The position numbers and the translations under genes were made by a program. 64,000 nucleotides of DNA from positions 38,944,766 through 39,008,765 of the forward strand of contig NC_081185.1 of NCBI RefSeq assembly GCF_029867415.1, given 5' to 3'. Shown piece after piece: positions 20,076 to 33,013 of this stretch (positions are counted from its first letter, which is position 1; each line of letters opens with the position of its first letter). The DNA is from Vicia villosa. Its lineage: Eukaryota > Streptophyta > Magnoliopsida > Fabales > Fabaceae. The notes below the pieces were generated by a model. It was given only the letters and a program-made list of their open reading frames with translations, had not been told where the DNA came from and ran no database searches.

Positions 20076-21739
20076 GAGCACTTTTGAAGCATGCCTGTCG
20101 GGAGGGCTTCCTGAGATTTGTGCTATTATAAGCAACTTGCCCCAGTATCATGAGTTTAGGAACAATGCCCCTGATTGGTCAACATGTATGAGGGAGTATT
20201 AGAGTCTTGACCTTATTGCCCTAGATATATGAATTCTTACTCAAAAGGGTATTCAACTGTTTTTGTGCCCCTTAGGGTGATCAGTATTTGAGATATTCTC
20301 GCTCGAACTCAACAGAGTTATGAAGACAACTTGTCCCTTTAGAGGATTAGACTTTTCATCTGCAGCTCATGATGGAGGCTTTCCTGGTGTCAGGTACTTG
20401 TTCATATGCTAGAATGTTTATTATGAGAAATATAATTGTAATGCAAAGTTCATGTCTGTCATGAAGTATAAAAAGGAAATTTTTGAAAGGATGTCAAAAC
20501 ATCGATTTTTTATGAAAGGTGGTGTGATACCAACTCAAGCGTTTAGCAAAACTCCTAGGAGTCAGTTTACCGTATTCTCGTTAGTATGCTTTCGAATTAA
20601 CCATACCTCAATTAGGACTTTTGAGGGTTGTAACGTGGCCAGGTTCACAGTTTTTAGAAGAAAGGATTTTTAGGCTCAAAATTTTATTGGTGCCCACCCC
20701 TTCGTGATGTTCTCCAACCTAAGTTCAGTTAACTTGATGAGAAAATTCATCCTTCAATAGGGGTTTGAGACGATTGAGGAATCGCTGAAATATTTGGACA
20801 TGGCCGTCATTTACATTTTGTTCTTGGTGTCTGACCATATACAACTTTGTTCTTTTGTCAAGGATTTTCTTTTTTTTCATGTTCCTTAACTTTTGCCTGG
20901 ACCAATTCTTTTGAGTTCAGATTTTGATGTCCAACGGGATGCCCTAATTTTTGCCTAAGCCACTTGTTTTCAAGTCGTTGACTTAGAAGGATTTATTTTC
21001 TCTTTTTTTATTCATTCTATTCTTTTTTGAACAAGTCGTATGATCCTGAGACATCTTCGATTCATTGGAAAGATTGTGACTGCCTCATTTCTTGGTTGAA
21101 GAGGGATAGTCGTTATGGTATCGTCATATTTTAACCTCCTAATGTGAGGGATAACCATTGCGGTTTCGACTCAACCTTTTGAAATATAATCATTATTGTA
21201 TCTTTAGATGCGAGCTCCTGATAAATTTTGAACGCTCGATCAGGTAAACTGAAGACTACCCTGCCCCTGGGTTAAATATGAGGGTTTTTCATTTAGAAAA
21301 GAAACTCCTACTTCCAGGCTCAAAGGGGTTGACAAGGGATTAACTTCCTTATATCTCCAGTGTTTGGGGATTTGAAACAATGCCTGTACATCATCAACAG
21401 GGTTTTACTCGAAAGCACACCATTTGAGATTATGAGTATTATGTGTTCATCATTCTCCCTTCAGAGTTACCATGCTTTAGCACCGAGAGCTTGGTATCAC
21501 CAGCAAATAAAAACATGTTAGAGCGAGAGAGAATGAATTTTTTCAAGACAAACATATTCAATGCATCATTATTATAGTTCAAAAACAAACAAGTATGACA
21601 TATAAACAGTATTGAATCAAAACAAGAAAGACTACGCATAAACATGCATGATGATATAGAGATTGTCAAATTTGAGGAGATTTTCTCCGTATGGACATAT
21701 TGCTTTAAAAGATCCACTGAGCCGAAGGAGAACTTCAAA

Positions 21740-22091
21740 TCTGGCTTTCAGGTATACGTGATGACAACCTCTGCGCCGATCAGGCTTTGAATCTTGTTTC
21801 TAAATTGCTGACAATCATCAATCGAATGGCCAAGTGCCCTAGAGTGAAAAACAAACCGAGCGTCCGAGCGTTAGTGTCTGAACCTGCAGGACACTTTAGA
21901 TTACTTCTAGGAAGAAGATTCTGACTAAGCCACACAAGAGTTGTAAGGTATCCAGCTTTAGGGATTTGAGGAAGAAGATGAGAAACTCGTTGTCTAGTTC
22001 GCAACATTAGAACTAAATTTGATTGCAGCTTTGTCTGAAGACCTTTGACTTTTGTCTTTGAATGTCCTTCTATAAGAATCAAGCTTACCAT
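21740..22091 (-). pseudogene. Gag remnant (CHxH-type linker region) of the Tat element
   Basis: On the minus strand one frame around 21850-21740 reads HSIDDCQQFRNKIQSLI, close to the conserved GHSIEDC...LK.KVQ.LI segment of Tat/Ogre Gag. The frame upstream is shifted. Weak, short evidence. Confidence 0.45.
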
Positions 22092-22124
22092 ATCCAGTGG
22101 GTCATAGCCTCTGATTCAGGGTAC

Positions 22125-22325
22125 GGTACTTTTGAGTTTAAAGGCATGTGGCTAAAGGAAAATAAATCCTCTTGCCCCTTGATATGAGTTGTACCCTTGA
22201 GTTTGAAGGCATCTGGCTAGAGGAAAATAAATCCTCCTTCCCCTTGACAGAAGTTTATTGTACTTTCGAGTTTGAAGAGCATCTGGATAGAGGAAAATAA
22301 ATCCTCTTGCCCTTTGATAGAAATT
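22125..22325. repeat. Three tandem ~68 bp repeats
   Basis: Units contain GAGGAAAATAAATCCTC, with TTTGAGTTTRAAGGCATSTGG before it. Each has a GAGG...CCTC palindrome around AAAATAAAT. Confidence 0.75.
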
Positions 22326-23077
22326 TAAGCTCTTGATAGTCCTTCCATAATAGTACCAGGGAATTATGCGTCATAAATCCATAAAATCCTTGAAAAGGGT
22401 TAGTCAACAGGTAATGTAAAAGCATAAGGTAGTATGAACAAGTAAGTCCTACAAACAAATCCTGCAAGGAAATCAAGTGGTTAGATAGCAAACATGTCAC
22501 ACAAGTGTCCTTAGGTTTAAAAGCTTGTATGGAGTTTGACCAAGTGAGATACCCTTCCCCAAAGGTACTTCTATGGATAAAGAGATTTCAGCAACAGGGT
22601 TCTACCAGTTACTCAGATTTGTCAGCCCCTCTAAAGCACCCTCGAACATGGTACATGCATACCACGCAATGATACTTTAAGAAGAAACCTATCTGAGTGG
22701 TAGTATCGGGTCGCGACCATAACTTGACATGCATCAAGAATAGCCCTCCCACTACGTTCCTAAAAGTCAAGATGGGTTAAAGGTGACTAAAGGTCCTTGA
22801 GCTCCGACGCACCCAAAGCTACATACGTAAACCTCTCTCATGCAAAAGAGGTACATAATAACCAGTGGAGGCCCAACTCAAGCGCGAACTCTCATATTGA
22901 CCAATCCCAAGAATGCACAAGGGAGGTCTCCATGACTATGTCGCTCCTATCTTAAGGTGCACTCGAATTCGGGTATAGGATTCATCTTTCAAAAAACCCA
23001 AGCAACCTTGAAAAGTAAAGCAATCAAAACAAACAAATTGGTGATCTAAGCCCTAAGGTAAACCCCTCTTTAAAGAC

Positions 23078-23095
23078 TCCCCAGCAGAGTCGCCA
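23078..23095 (-). promoter_or_regulatory. Primer-binding site, tRNA-Arg
   Basis: Minus strand TGGCGACTCTGCTGGGGA, four bases from the LTR end. This is the established primer site of Ogre-type elements. Confidence 0.85.
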
Positions 23096-23099
23096 GTTC

Positions 23100-25919
23100 T
23101 GTAACTCGGTGAACTGACTTTTATTTTATAAAGCAACCAATGTTGCGGTGAGCAAGAGTCGCCACCGACTTTTATTTTGTCCAATTTTAGGAAAGGTAAA
23201 AAGTACAGAAAAAGACCTTTTAAAAAGAAAACGGGCTCGGGGGGTAAGTTATGAAAAGGGAAGGTGTAAGCATCCTTTTCATCCGTAGTTATCTACGGGC
23301 TCTTAGTTTGCTTTGCTCATGTTTGTTTTCGTTTGTTTGAAAAGAGTTTTTTTTTTTAATAAAAGGACTTTAGCTTAAAAGCGTAGCCTTTGTTTTTGAA
23401 AGGAGTGTGAAAATAGTTTATATTTGAGCAACCAATCTAAGAGTAATACCCTAATAGTTGGTCTTTTTCTATACTTTTTAAAGTTCCTAGGATTATACAT
23501 ACTATATAGAAGTAGGTAATCCTTGTTTATATTGGACGTACGGGTCATCGAAGGGTCATCGAAGGCAACAAGTAGAGGTACCCTTAGCAATTTCGAAGAG
23601 ACGATCGTCACTTTTTTCATAGGCAACAATCGAGGGTCATCGAGAGACTTAGTGACGATTTTGTACTGAGGGACCTTTGCTAATGGGTACCTCTATATTT
23701 CGAGGGACACGACCTTATAATCGAAGGCAACCAAGAGGGGGCGTACCCTAGGGGTGAGTGAGTGCAAGTGTGTTGGATTCAGGTATTTAATTATCTCGAG
23801 TTATGGTGAGCTAGCGATTAATTGCATTATCTTATATCATCATACAAATCCTAAGGCATACATCTAAACAGATAATAATAGCAGTTATAATGTGCGGAAA
23901 AGTAAAAATTCCTACGCTGTTACATGGCTTCGGGGATTAGGGATTACATAACCAAAACGGAGGAGTGCGAAGAGATAAAAGCGGGAAAGTAAAATCCTAG
24001 TTACTATTACAACCCAGATGAAAATGATAAATGTACAAAAATCAAAATAAAGCTCGCAAGTGTCCGTAATAATCTAAAGACTTAAATGCACCTTTGGTCC
24101 CTGTAAGTTAGCGAGTTTAAGCAAAAAGTAAGATACAGGGACTCATACCAACAAAAAAAACTTACAGGGACGAAAATCAAAAACACGCTAACTTACAGGG
24201 ACCAAAGGTGCATTTAAGCCTAATCCAAAAGTCCTCTGAAATTTGTACCTCATAATAAAAATGTTAGTAACATAAAATAATGTACGAGAAGAACGGTAAA
24301 AATATAAACAATTGTAATTTAAACAAAAGAAATTAAAATTAATACATGAAACAAAATATTTTTGGTATTTTCTATATGAGAAATAAAATCTAATTAATCT
24401 AATTAAATAAAATATTTTGGTAATTTTTGTTATCAAACAATTAGAACATAAATGTAAACAAGAATTGAAGGAGAGATAGAGTAATAGGGCAAAATAGAGT
24501 AAATCAGTTGGGCTCTAAACAGCTAGGCCGAAGACAAAAAAACAATCAGCAGCCCACACAGGGGGTGAGGCGCTAGAACAGGGGTGTGTAGAACAATAAT
24601 TCGATTTGGGCCATAAACTTGGGCCCAAATTGTCAATCAACACTAAAAACCCTAAATTCAAATGGGGTAGTCCGTCCCCAACCTCTATTAGCTCCAGTCC
24701 TTATCTCTTCTCACGATCTCTCATGGCTCACTCTCTACTTCTTTTTCAGACAAATTCAAACTCTCTTCATTTCTCGCTCAGTTTCACGTTAAACCAACAA
24801 AAGCAAACATGCTCTCAAAAACCATTCTTCCTCTGCCTGCTTATTCTCTCCATGAACGTTATAGTATCCAATACAAGCAAAAGAAACAGAAAGCAACGAA
24901 CGACAAATACATACGAATAAATAACATCAACCGCGACTGAAAAGGGGAAAGCAAAAGTGAGGAATTGTTCACTGATATTGTTGTGCTTCGGATAATCTGA
25001 AGGTGAAGATTGGTGGATCGTCACGGAATCATCGAAGCTTGCCGCTAGAATCGTTGATGTTGATGTTCTACAATCTGGAGCCGCGATCGTGATGTGTTGA
25101 TAGCGTAATTTATTCTGTGATTTGTTGAACTTTGCTAGCGGATCGGTTCTCGATGTGAATTTTGTTATGCGTTGATGCTTTTTTAATGTCGACGTTAGTG
25201 TTTGGATCGGAACGAAATTTGAAGATGAGCTTGTTGTTACGGATCTATGATTAGCGATATTGATGTCGTGGTCGTCGATTGATGGCGTTGTGCGGCTGAG
25301 ACATGGAGGCGCGAGATCGTAACGCCAGAGCTGCTGCTGTTGTGTGGTTCTGAGATGGTACCGGTTCTGCTTGATTTTGTTTCACCTGGTATTTCTTCTT
25401 TCTCCAGCCTGTAAGCAAACAACAACAACGAAGATGCAAACAAAATCAGAGATGAACAATTATGATGTTATTCTCATTTTTTTTGTTCTGTTTTGATTTA
25501 TCTTGTGTGAAAGGAAATTTTGTTATTGCTGCTGAATGTGTTGTTAATTATGGACGGAGTGGGATGTTTCTTGTGATTAGTGTTCATGACGTTATGTGAA
25601 GGATAAAGAGGAAGATGCATATTTTGTAATTGTACATGTCAAAGGTTTTGCGTTTTGCTGTGTATATTAGAAAAAGATTTACTTTTTTTTTTTCGGATAA
25701 GAGGATGATTTTGGAATAAAAAACAATGTAGTTTAGGTACATGTATAGCGGCAAAGTTTGTGGATGAAAAATGTTTATAGTGTGAAAAGTAGAAATTGTT
25801 TGTAATGAGTGACTACAAAATTATTAACAAGAAATAAATAATTAAAGTAACAATCATTTGCTCATAATTAATAACAGATACATAATCATTTGCTCATAAT
25901 TAATAACAGATACATAACA
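23100..25919 (-). repeat. 5' LTR of the Tat element (edge approximate)
   Basis: The first 927 bp match the left LTR. The continuation contains a MITE (24081-24218), an AT-rich stretch, and a part (24600-25450) with CA-rich leader-like sequence. A 37-bp direct duplication (CAATCATTTGCTC... at 25851 and 25888) lies at the far edge. No protein-coding frame of host origin is evident at 24600-25450. Confidence 0.55.
24081..24218. mobile_element. MITE with perfect 33-bp terminal inverted repeats
   Basis: The arms 24081-24113 and 24186-24218 are perfect reverse complements containing CCTTTGGTCCCTGTAAGTTA. They are flanked by TAATCTAAAG and TAATCCAAAA, a near-perfect 9-10 bp duplication that fits a Mutator-type MITE. 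Internal copies of ACAGGGAC occur between the arms. Confidence 0.85.
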
Positions 25920-27794
25920 CATTTTAAGTCGGATGAATCGAATGAAACGACATAATTTTCAAAACATCTTTTATTACGCAGCGGAAATTATTCATAATTC
26001 AAATAAAAGCCAACATATCAACTTGGTTCGACAAATAGTCAACATCAATATTTAAAATTACTTCAACGATCATATAAAATCCAACAACGAAAACAAATAG
26101 CGTTCATCCCCCCTCTAGTATTACATATCAGAGCAATAACGCTGATTCAAACTAACGGAAGGAAACATCCTTCACTCCTGCTCACCTGCACGTTACTAAC
26201 ATAGGGGTAACATTCAAACATAATGGGTGAGATATCATAACAATATAAATAAGCGTATGATAACAAGTATATGAGAGTAAAGTCATACACAATTCACCAC
26301 TTCACAAAACATTAATATCATCTATCAACAAATAGCATATAAGTATTCAACTACCAAGCAGCTCATCCTCACATCATGAGTTATACAAATTCATCACCAA
26401 TCAGCTCACTATCATTCATCATCATGTAAAATACCATGAGACCAACAATTATTCAAATTCATATGGTACCAATAGGGTATAAGCCCCCATCTTAATTTCC
26501 AAGGGTATAAGCCCTCATCTTAATTTCCAATAAATAGAGGTAACAACAAGGCATAAACCTTCATCTTAATTTGCCAATCCAGACCATCTTACAAAGCATA
26601 AGCCCCCATCATGAATGCAATGTATGCGACACAGGATGCAACATGCAACCACAAGGCATAAGCCTTCAACATTTGTCAATCCAAACCAACAACAATAACA
26701 TCGTCATACAATAACATCATTATGCAACAACAAGGCATAAGCCTTCAACATTTGCCAATCCAGACCGTCACTTCATTATCATCGCAAAGCCACAACAAAA
26801 ACACACAAACAACAGTTAGCAAACAAGATTGTCATATCTTTCTAAAGCAATCTACCATTCCAATGCATAAACATAGCAAATTTAAGTAATCGGTTTTCAT
26901 CAAAACTTGGCTAAAAAACCATTCAAACGACTCTAGTAAATTATGAAAAATTTACTACAATATTTTATAAATCATTATTGTCCAAGACCCAATTCAGTTT
27001 TTCAAAAATAAAACTTTTTATAACAGAGCTCGCTAAGCACGGCTATCTCGCTAAGCGGCCTATCGTTTATGCAGAAAAATTCTGCAACTGGTTCGCTATT
27101 GCACCAGTCCCTTTTTCCACCAAAAGTCAATCTTAGACATTCCGGTTTTATGAAAGAATCATATATTCACATTCCTCTATTCATGTAACACCTATTAGGA
27201 TCCTAAAAACGCAATTCTACGACGTCACTTTCGACACCAATTTCATGGCCAAAACACATAATTTCCTGAAAATCAATAACAAGACCAAATTTCATGCAAT
27301 ATAAACCATACAACACCTATACAACACCTATCAATAAGAACCATCATCAAACATGCATCAATATATCAATATATATACGCACATAGATGTCATATTACAC
27401 AACCACACAATGATTAAATCATCTATTAGCAACGAAACTATTTTTATTGAAAGAATATTGCGCTAGCTTTCCAACGCTTCGAACGGGGACTCAAACGGAG
27501 TTACGGTTCAAAAGTTATGAATTTTTGAAGTTTTATAAAAATTCTGCTCCTAGGCTATTTGACATAGCGAGCTTTGCGAGTTGCAGAAAAATCTTGTGCG
27601 GACAGAATGATATCTTGTGCGATTCCTTTAGTCAAAATATATTTTAACACCAATTCTTATGCAATTTAAAGCATTATAACCTATATCTAACATGTAGGTT
27701 CAATTAAAAACATCAAAACATGATACAAGCAACAATTTCATGATTTCTCATTCAAACATAACATGTCAAAACCTAAGAACATCAACATAGAAAT
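25920..27794 (-). repeat. TGTAACACC-family LTR, part 1 (minus orientation)
   Basis: Aligns with 350-1133 (GATATCATAACAATATAA at 26224). Repeated AAGGCATAAGCCTT units occur at about 26549, 26652 and 26731. Its other end, TGTAACATCCC in minus orientation, is at 36499. The middle is interrupted by Ogre LTR material from 27795. No genes. Confidence 0.6.
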
Positions 27795-28402
27795 TGTAAC
27801 GCGGTTTTGTGGAAGGAGGAAGGCAGCCTTGGGGGGAATATTTCCTAGTTACACAAACTTTTAATTTATCTTAACGAGGAGGAAGGGGAAAATATCTCAA
27901 TCTACCCTAAGTGATTAGGTGTGAGGATTTCACCTAATAGAGTTTTTTGGGGTCCGGGAGGTTAGTTATACAGAGGGAAGATATTAGCACCCTAAGTATT
28001 CGTAGTACTCTACGAGAACCTTCTGTTGTTTGTATTTGAATTTGGTTTATTTATTGATTGATTATTAGGAAAGTTTCTCCTTTGTGTTGGGATGAGGAAT
28101 GAACTAAAGAATGACAGATGAACTAACTATTTTTGGTGTTTTTGTTTGCTCGCAAAGATTCCTTGTGAATCTCATGCCTACATATCCCTAATGGAAGTCA
28201 GAGCTTTTGTAGTTCGGGGAACTAATAGGGAAATGGATTGAATTTGATGTGCCTTGTTCAAAGCTCAAGGTTGATGCTTGAATGATCTATGTTTACAAAA
28301 CAGAGACAAGTCGTTATCTTTACAGAGATGTCTCTACTCTTCCACCACAAACATTTCAAAGTGACAAAAATTAAAGGAGGTTCATTTCATAAGAGAGGGG
28401 AC
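27795..28402 (-). repeat. Older Ogre LTR, right-hand terminal part
   Basis: Starts TGTAACGCGG and matches the 5'-to-3' order of the LTR beginning at 28403 (ACGAGGAGGAAGGGGAAAA, GTCCGGGAGGT, CCGTAGTACTCTACGAGAACC). It is interrupted by the solo LTR at 28403 and continues at 34580. Confidence 0.65.
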
Positions 28403-28929
28403 TATGGTGTCGTTTTTTTACCTCCTTGTTGCACTTGGGAGGACGGCACGCTAAACCCTTCACGCAAAATTTGGAAGGAGAGAAGCGCCCTTGTGGGATG
28501 AATTTTATTTCAGTTCTTCCTACGATAGCACACGAACTTTTTAAATTATCCTACGAGGAGGAAGGGGAAAAAGATCTCAACTAAACCCTAGGAGTTTGCT
28601 AAGTGTGGGGATTCACCTAGACTAGAAATTCTGGAGTCCGGGAGGTCGGTTACATATAGGGAAGGTTTTAAGCACCCTACATATCCGTAGTACTCTACGA
28701 GAACCTTCTCTGTGTCTATGTGTTTGTGTTTGTTGCTTGATTGGGAAAGTTTCTCCTTTGTGTTAGGAGAGAGAATTGAATTGAATGAAAGACAGATGAA
28801 TTGACTGTTTTTGGTTTTTTGATTAGCTCGCTGAGATTCCTTGTGAATCTCATGCCTACATATCCCTAATGGAAGTCAGAGCTTTTTGTAGTTCAGGGAA
28901 CTAATTAGGGAAATTAATTGTTTTTGGGT

Positions 28930-30690
28930 GCCTTGCTTGAAGCTCAAGATTGAAGCTTGAATTAAATCTCTATTTACAGTAAAGAGACATGAAATCATCT
29001 TTACAGAGAGGTATTTCTACTATTCCACCACAAACATCTAAAGTGACAGAAAAGGTGAGTTTGTTTCATTAAGAGAGTGACCTTACTTGGTTGTGTACAA
29101 GTATGCTAGTCACGTGTCTCTTGAATGAAAGATTCTCGACCAAATTAGGGAAAGTTGTACAAGTCTTGGGATGTGCCAGAGCATGCCTTTCAAGAGTCCT
29201 AAATGGGAGAATGTTTGAAATGATTGTTTGTTTGTTTGTTTGAATATGGTGAGATAGGAGAAATATCTCTCTATAGAGATAAGCTATGTCTATCTACTGC
29301 TTGAGGCTTAAAAGGTTTTTTTTATTGACTCTGGGAGATGACTCCACTGGGAATTGACTTTTGATTGAATGATTTGTGTTCTGTATGAAGCCTAGAATTG
29401 AGGCTGACTCTAGTTGGAGAGTGTTTATTTTGTTTTATTGAAAAGGTTTATTTAGTGTTTTGTGCAAAGCCCAGAATTGTGGCTGACTCTACCTAGGGAG
29501 ACTCTATTTTTGTGCCTTGTATGAAGCCCAAGGTTGTGGCTGACTCTAGCTAGAGAAGACATAGTTTTCTGCCTTGTATGAAGCCCAGGGTTGTGGCTGA
29601 CTGCTGAGGAAACTGAGTATGGATGAATCTATTTTGTGCCTTGTACAAAGCCCAAGGTTGTGGCTGACTCTCTAGGGAAAGGAATAAAAGGGTATTAATC
29701 TTTTGACATAGAAGAGGATATTGATCTGCCTTATACAAAGCCTAAGGTTGTGGCTGACTTAGGATAGGGGAATACCTATGAGTATGGATTTTTGACTCTA
29801 AGGGAGTATCTGCCTTGTGCAAAGCCCAAGGTTGAGGCTGACTCTTAATGGGGAAAAGATCTACCAATATGGGATCTTTTGACTCTGAGGGGATTTTTGA
29901 CTCTACTGAGGATTACTCTGTTGTTTAGAGACTGAAGGTTGACCCTTCTGGGATTGTGCTTATGTTAAGCAGGGATTGATGAATGGAAGACCCAGGTTTG
30001 AAGATTGACTCTACTGGGGAATTTGTTTGAGTGATTGACCTAGACTCTATTGAGGAGTTTTGAAGGTTTGAAAGATGATTTTGGAAGCTAACCCTTTCCA
30101 GGGAATTTGGATTTGGAGGATTGATTTTGGAGGCTGACCCTTTCTAAGGGATTACTCAGTTGGATATTTTATCTTTTGAAAGTTGAATTTTTTTGGAAGC
30201 TAACCCTTTCCAGGGATTTTAGGTTGTGCTTAATGAATGATTGGGTAGCCCTCCATTGATTAGGAAAGGATGAAAGAATTAATTGAAACTTCTTATTTAA
30301 AGCCCAAGATTAAGGCTGACTCTGATTGAGGATAGACAGATGTGGAACCTAGACTCTACTAAGGAGGAAAATTATTGATGTTTGAGAATGAAGGTGACAG
30401 AGACTGTCCATGTCTCTCATTCCAAGAGGTGAACTCAATACTGAGATCGAGACATTCTTAGCTTATTGAAGTCTGGTTTGAAGAGTGGAAGAAACTCACC
30501 AGGGTAGGCTAAAAGGTGACTAAAGACTTGTTCCTATGTTTATAAGAAACCTGATGGGTCCTTGTATACAAGCTCAAGAGAAAGCTGGGAATATGCTTTT
30601 AAGAAGCCTGTGGGTCCTTGTATTGTAAGCCAAAGAGGAGGCTAATCGAGGGTCATCGAGGGTCCTTGTTATAGCACAAGAGAAAGCTAT
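28930..30690 (-). repeat. Degenerate array of co-varying stem-loop units in the Ogre LTR
   Basis: Repeated motif: arm, nine-base loop TAYRAAGCC, complementary arm, TTGWGGCTGACTC. Examples are CCTTG/CAAGG (29639-29657), CCTTA/TAAGG (29729-29747), CCTTG/CAAGG (29813-29831) and TTCTG/TAGAA (29379-29397). Units of CCCTTTCCAGGG follow at 30088-30215, then CTTG...CAAG units at 30560-30690. The loop AGCC is also complementary to the downstream GGCT. Confidence 0.7.
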
Positions 30691-30896
30691 GTGGTTTTGA
30701 ACTTAATTTGGCTCTAAGCAAATGGGTAAGAGGTTTCACCGGGAATAATTCCTCTTGGGTGGATGTGCCCTATTTTTGTTCTAAGGCTTTTTCAAAATGT
30801 TTCAACGGGAATAATTCATCTTGAGGTTTGAACTAAGGAAATCTAATTAGGAAAGAGCCTTCACCGGGAAGATATTCTCAATCCTAGGCCATAGTC

Positions 30897-30901
<5 letters not shown>

Positions 30902-30943
<42 letters not shown>
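30902..30943. repeat. (TA)n microsatellite in the Ogre LTR
   Basis: Nearly perfect TA run. The sister LTR has only a short run at the same place (about 40475), so it expanded after divergence. Confidence 0.9.
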
Positions 30944-30945
<2 letters not shown>

Positions 30946-31844
30946 TATTTGTCCTAAGGTTGTACTCAGACGTAGTTCTAAATAGTATATGTACAATTTA
31001 TTTTTGACAGAAGTTTAAATGAAATCTTGTAAATTGAAAGCTATAAAGCCTAACCTGGATGAAGAGGAGGCCTTTGAAGGACATATGTACAAAGCCTTAC
31101 CAGTAACTTGGTTGTTTATTGGTAACAATTTGAGGGTTTGATTGTGAACAGTTGAATGTTCATTGAAATAAGTTGAATGTTTTTGTTTTGAAAACAGAAT
31201 AAGTGAAGATGGACACTAGGTCACATATGTATCTGAAGAGTTTCATCGGGAATAATGCCCTTCAAATACCAGATGAATGTTTTGAAACAGATGAGAAGAT
31301 TTTGTAAAGAAATACAATTTTTGAAAACAAACTATGAAAATAAAAGGGTGTTGGGTCTTACACTCTATTAGAGGCCCATTGTGTTGATTTACTGTTTATG
31401 AAAAACAGTTGAAGAGATTTGAAATGATACAAGGTTTTGTTGTCTGAAAACCTTGATCGTCTGTTTAATCGAAGTTTGAAAACAGTTTGAAATTTGACAA
31501 AAGTCAACTTAATTAGGGTAAAGACAAAGTCTATACCTAATTAAGACCTAAATGATTAGGGTTTTATCACAAAAATATTTACAAGAGATTAGGTTTTGAA
31601 AATCAAGTGAAAACCATATTTAAAGTATTTTAAAATACTTAAAAATATGTTATTTTAAACCTAATAAAAATATATCAAATAAATAATATTTTTGTGATTT
31701 TTTGGTTTGTTCAGAAAATAAATATATTAAATGAAGAGTGTGTGAAAAATCAAGTGAAAATGATTTAATTTGATAGGTGAATTAATTAGTTGAAGCTGTG
31801 AAGAAAATGAAAGAAAATAGTGATAAAAAATATGGTTTTGTCTC

Positions 31845-31912
31845 CACCAAGGTTTGAACCCACGTCTTGAGGGTCACCACACAAAACAAAGCCAACTGAG
31901 CTACACGCTCAG
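31845..31912 (-). other. tRNA-like module (A-box and B-box) inside the Ogre LTR
   Basis: On the minus strand TAGCTCAGTTGG (31903-31892) is a textbook tRNA A box, and 31 bases on GGGTTCAAACC (31861-31851) resembles a B box. The intervening sequence does not form a normal anticodon arm, so I do not call it a tRNA gene. It may be a tRNA-derived SINE head or a kept pol III-like signal. Confidence 0.5.
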
Positions 31913-31982
31913 TGTGACTAAAGAGGGGTTTAGTTTGGTTATATGTGAAACAAGCGTGATAAAATGGAAAAAAATAACAAAA

Positions 31983-32056
31983 GGTCTGAGGGGGGATCGA
32001 ACCCCAGACCTTGTGGCAAGAGAGAGTGGAAGCGCATGTGACCAAGTGAGCTAAAT
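31983..32056 (-). other. Second tRNA-like module in the same LTR
   Basis: Minus strand TAGCTCACTTGG (A-box-like) followed by GGGGTTCGATCCC (B-box/T-arm-like) within a GGTCTGG...CAGACC stem. The equivalent module in the sister LTR is at 41541-41618. Confidence 0.5.
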
Positions 32057-33004
32057 GATGTATTTGTTTAGAAAACACCTTCAATTAAATATATTTTAAA
32101 CTTGCCCCTGAGATTTTAAAAAACGGCGCGCTTCACCATCTTCGTCTTCAACCTCAAGCTCCACCATTTTTGAATTTCCAGGTCTCTCAAATCTCAACCA
32201 TTTGCAAAGATGTAAAGAGCAAACTTGCTCTAAATTCACCCACGATTCCAAATATATAACTAATATGAATTTATATTAACTATATCTACTGAATTAAACA
32301 AAATACGTGAAGAACCCTAAAATTCAAAAATAAAATTAAATGATGATGCTGATGAATAAATGCATGAGAGTAGAGGGCTTTTAATCCTCTAATGACACTG
32401 AATGAACTGGTATCGAGCTTTACCAAAATAGGTACGTGAATTAAAGAGGTGGAGTTCAAAAACATACCTCTGAAAATGAAGGTCGTGGTGATAGTAGAGA
32501 GCTTCTGGCTATGATTGGATGATTGCAAAAGCTTCCTGGGACCTTGTTGAAGCTATCTGGGCACTTGAATTGCTTTGAAAGCTCCTGAAATGCTCTGCTC
32601 GACTCCTTCTATTTGAGCTTCAATTGAACATGGAGGTTAGTGATTCTGCACTTACAGATGAGCTGTGACCATCTGGATAGCTTCACTACACCCTAAGGAA
32701 TGTGTCTGAATGCTTAGACTTGTTTGACACCCTCTGAATTGTTCTACAGACCTCCAACTGACTTTTCTCCAAATTGAAAGTGAAGATGATGTTCTTGCAC
32801 TTACAGAAGTGTTCCAGGTGTTTGGATCACTTCTAATGGACCCCCTTGAGATGTTTGAATGCTTAGTTTCAAAGGAAAAGCTCTGGTTTGAAGAACCCGA
32901 GTCTTCTTGCCAAAGAACCTTTGAAAAACCTAAGTATGAGAGGGAGGAGGAGAAAGCAAGAATTGGAGTTGCTTTGGTGTGTTTAATACTGAGGTATCCA
33001 CTCT

Positions 33005-33013
33005 TATTTATAG
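33005..33013 (-). promoter_or_regulatory. Putative TATA box of the solo Ogre LTR
   Basis: Minus strand CTATAAATA, about 1.57 kb into the LTR. The same motif is at 42450-42458 in the sister LTR. Confidence 0.5.

Larger units (their letters stand above)
20076..23077 (-). other. Internal region of the Tat element, largely non-coding
   Basis: Only 21740-22091 shows gag-like similarity. The rest has no long frame. The part next to the primer-binding site (22500-23077) is the untranslated leader. A three-unit tandem repeat lies at 22125-22325. Confidence 0.5.
19143..25919 (-). mobile_element. tRNA-Arg-primed Tat/Ogre-lineage element without pol, minus strand
   Basis: Two related LTR segments start TGTAACTCGG at 19143 and 23100 and stay alignable for about 930 bp. 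Beside the right copy is TCCCCAGCAGAGTCGCCA, the reverse complement of the tRNA-Arg primer-binding site used by Ogre/Tat elements, so the element reads on the minus strand. The internal region (20076-23077) has only a decayed gag trace, and neither RT nor integrase is seen. The left LTR is truncated at 20075; the right one continues to about 25919. The right edge is approximate and no target duplication was found. Confidence 0.7.

Noticed and set aside
24606..25443. Possible host gene fragment with several frames
   Set aside because: It lies inside the presumed Tat LTR. Frames are short, overlap on both strands and show no domain; LTR leader sequence is the simpler reading.
31845..32056. Functional tRNA genes
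   Set aside because: A- and B-box-like motifs are present but no acceptor stem or anticodon arm can be formed. Reported only as tRNA-like modules.
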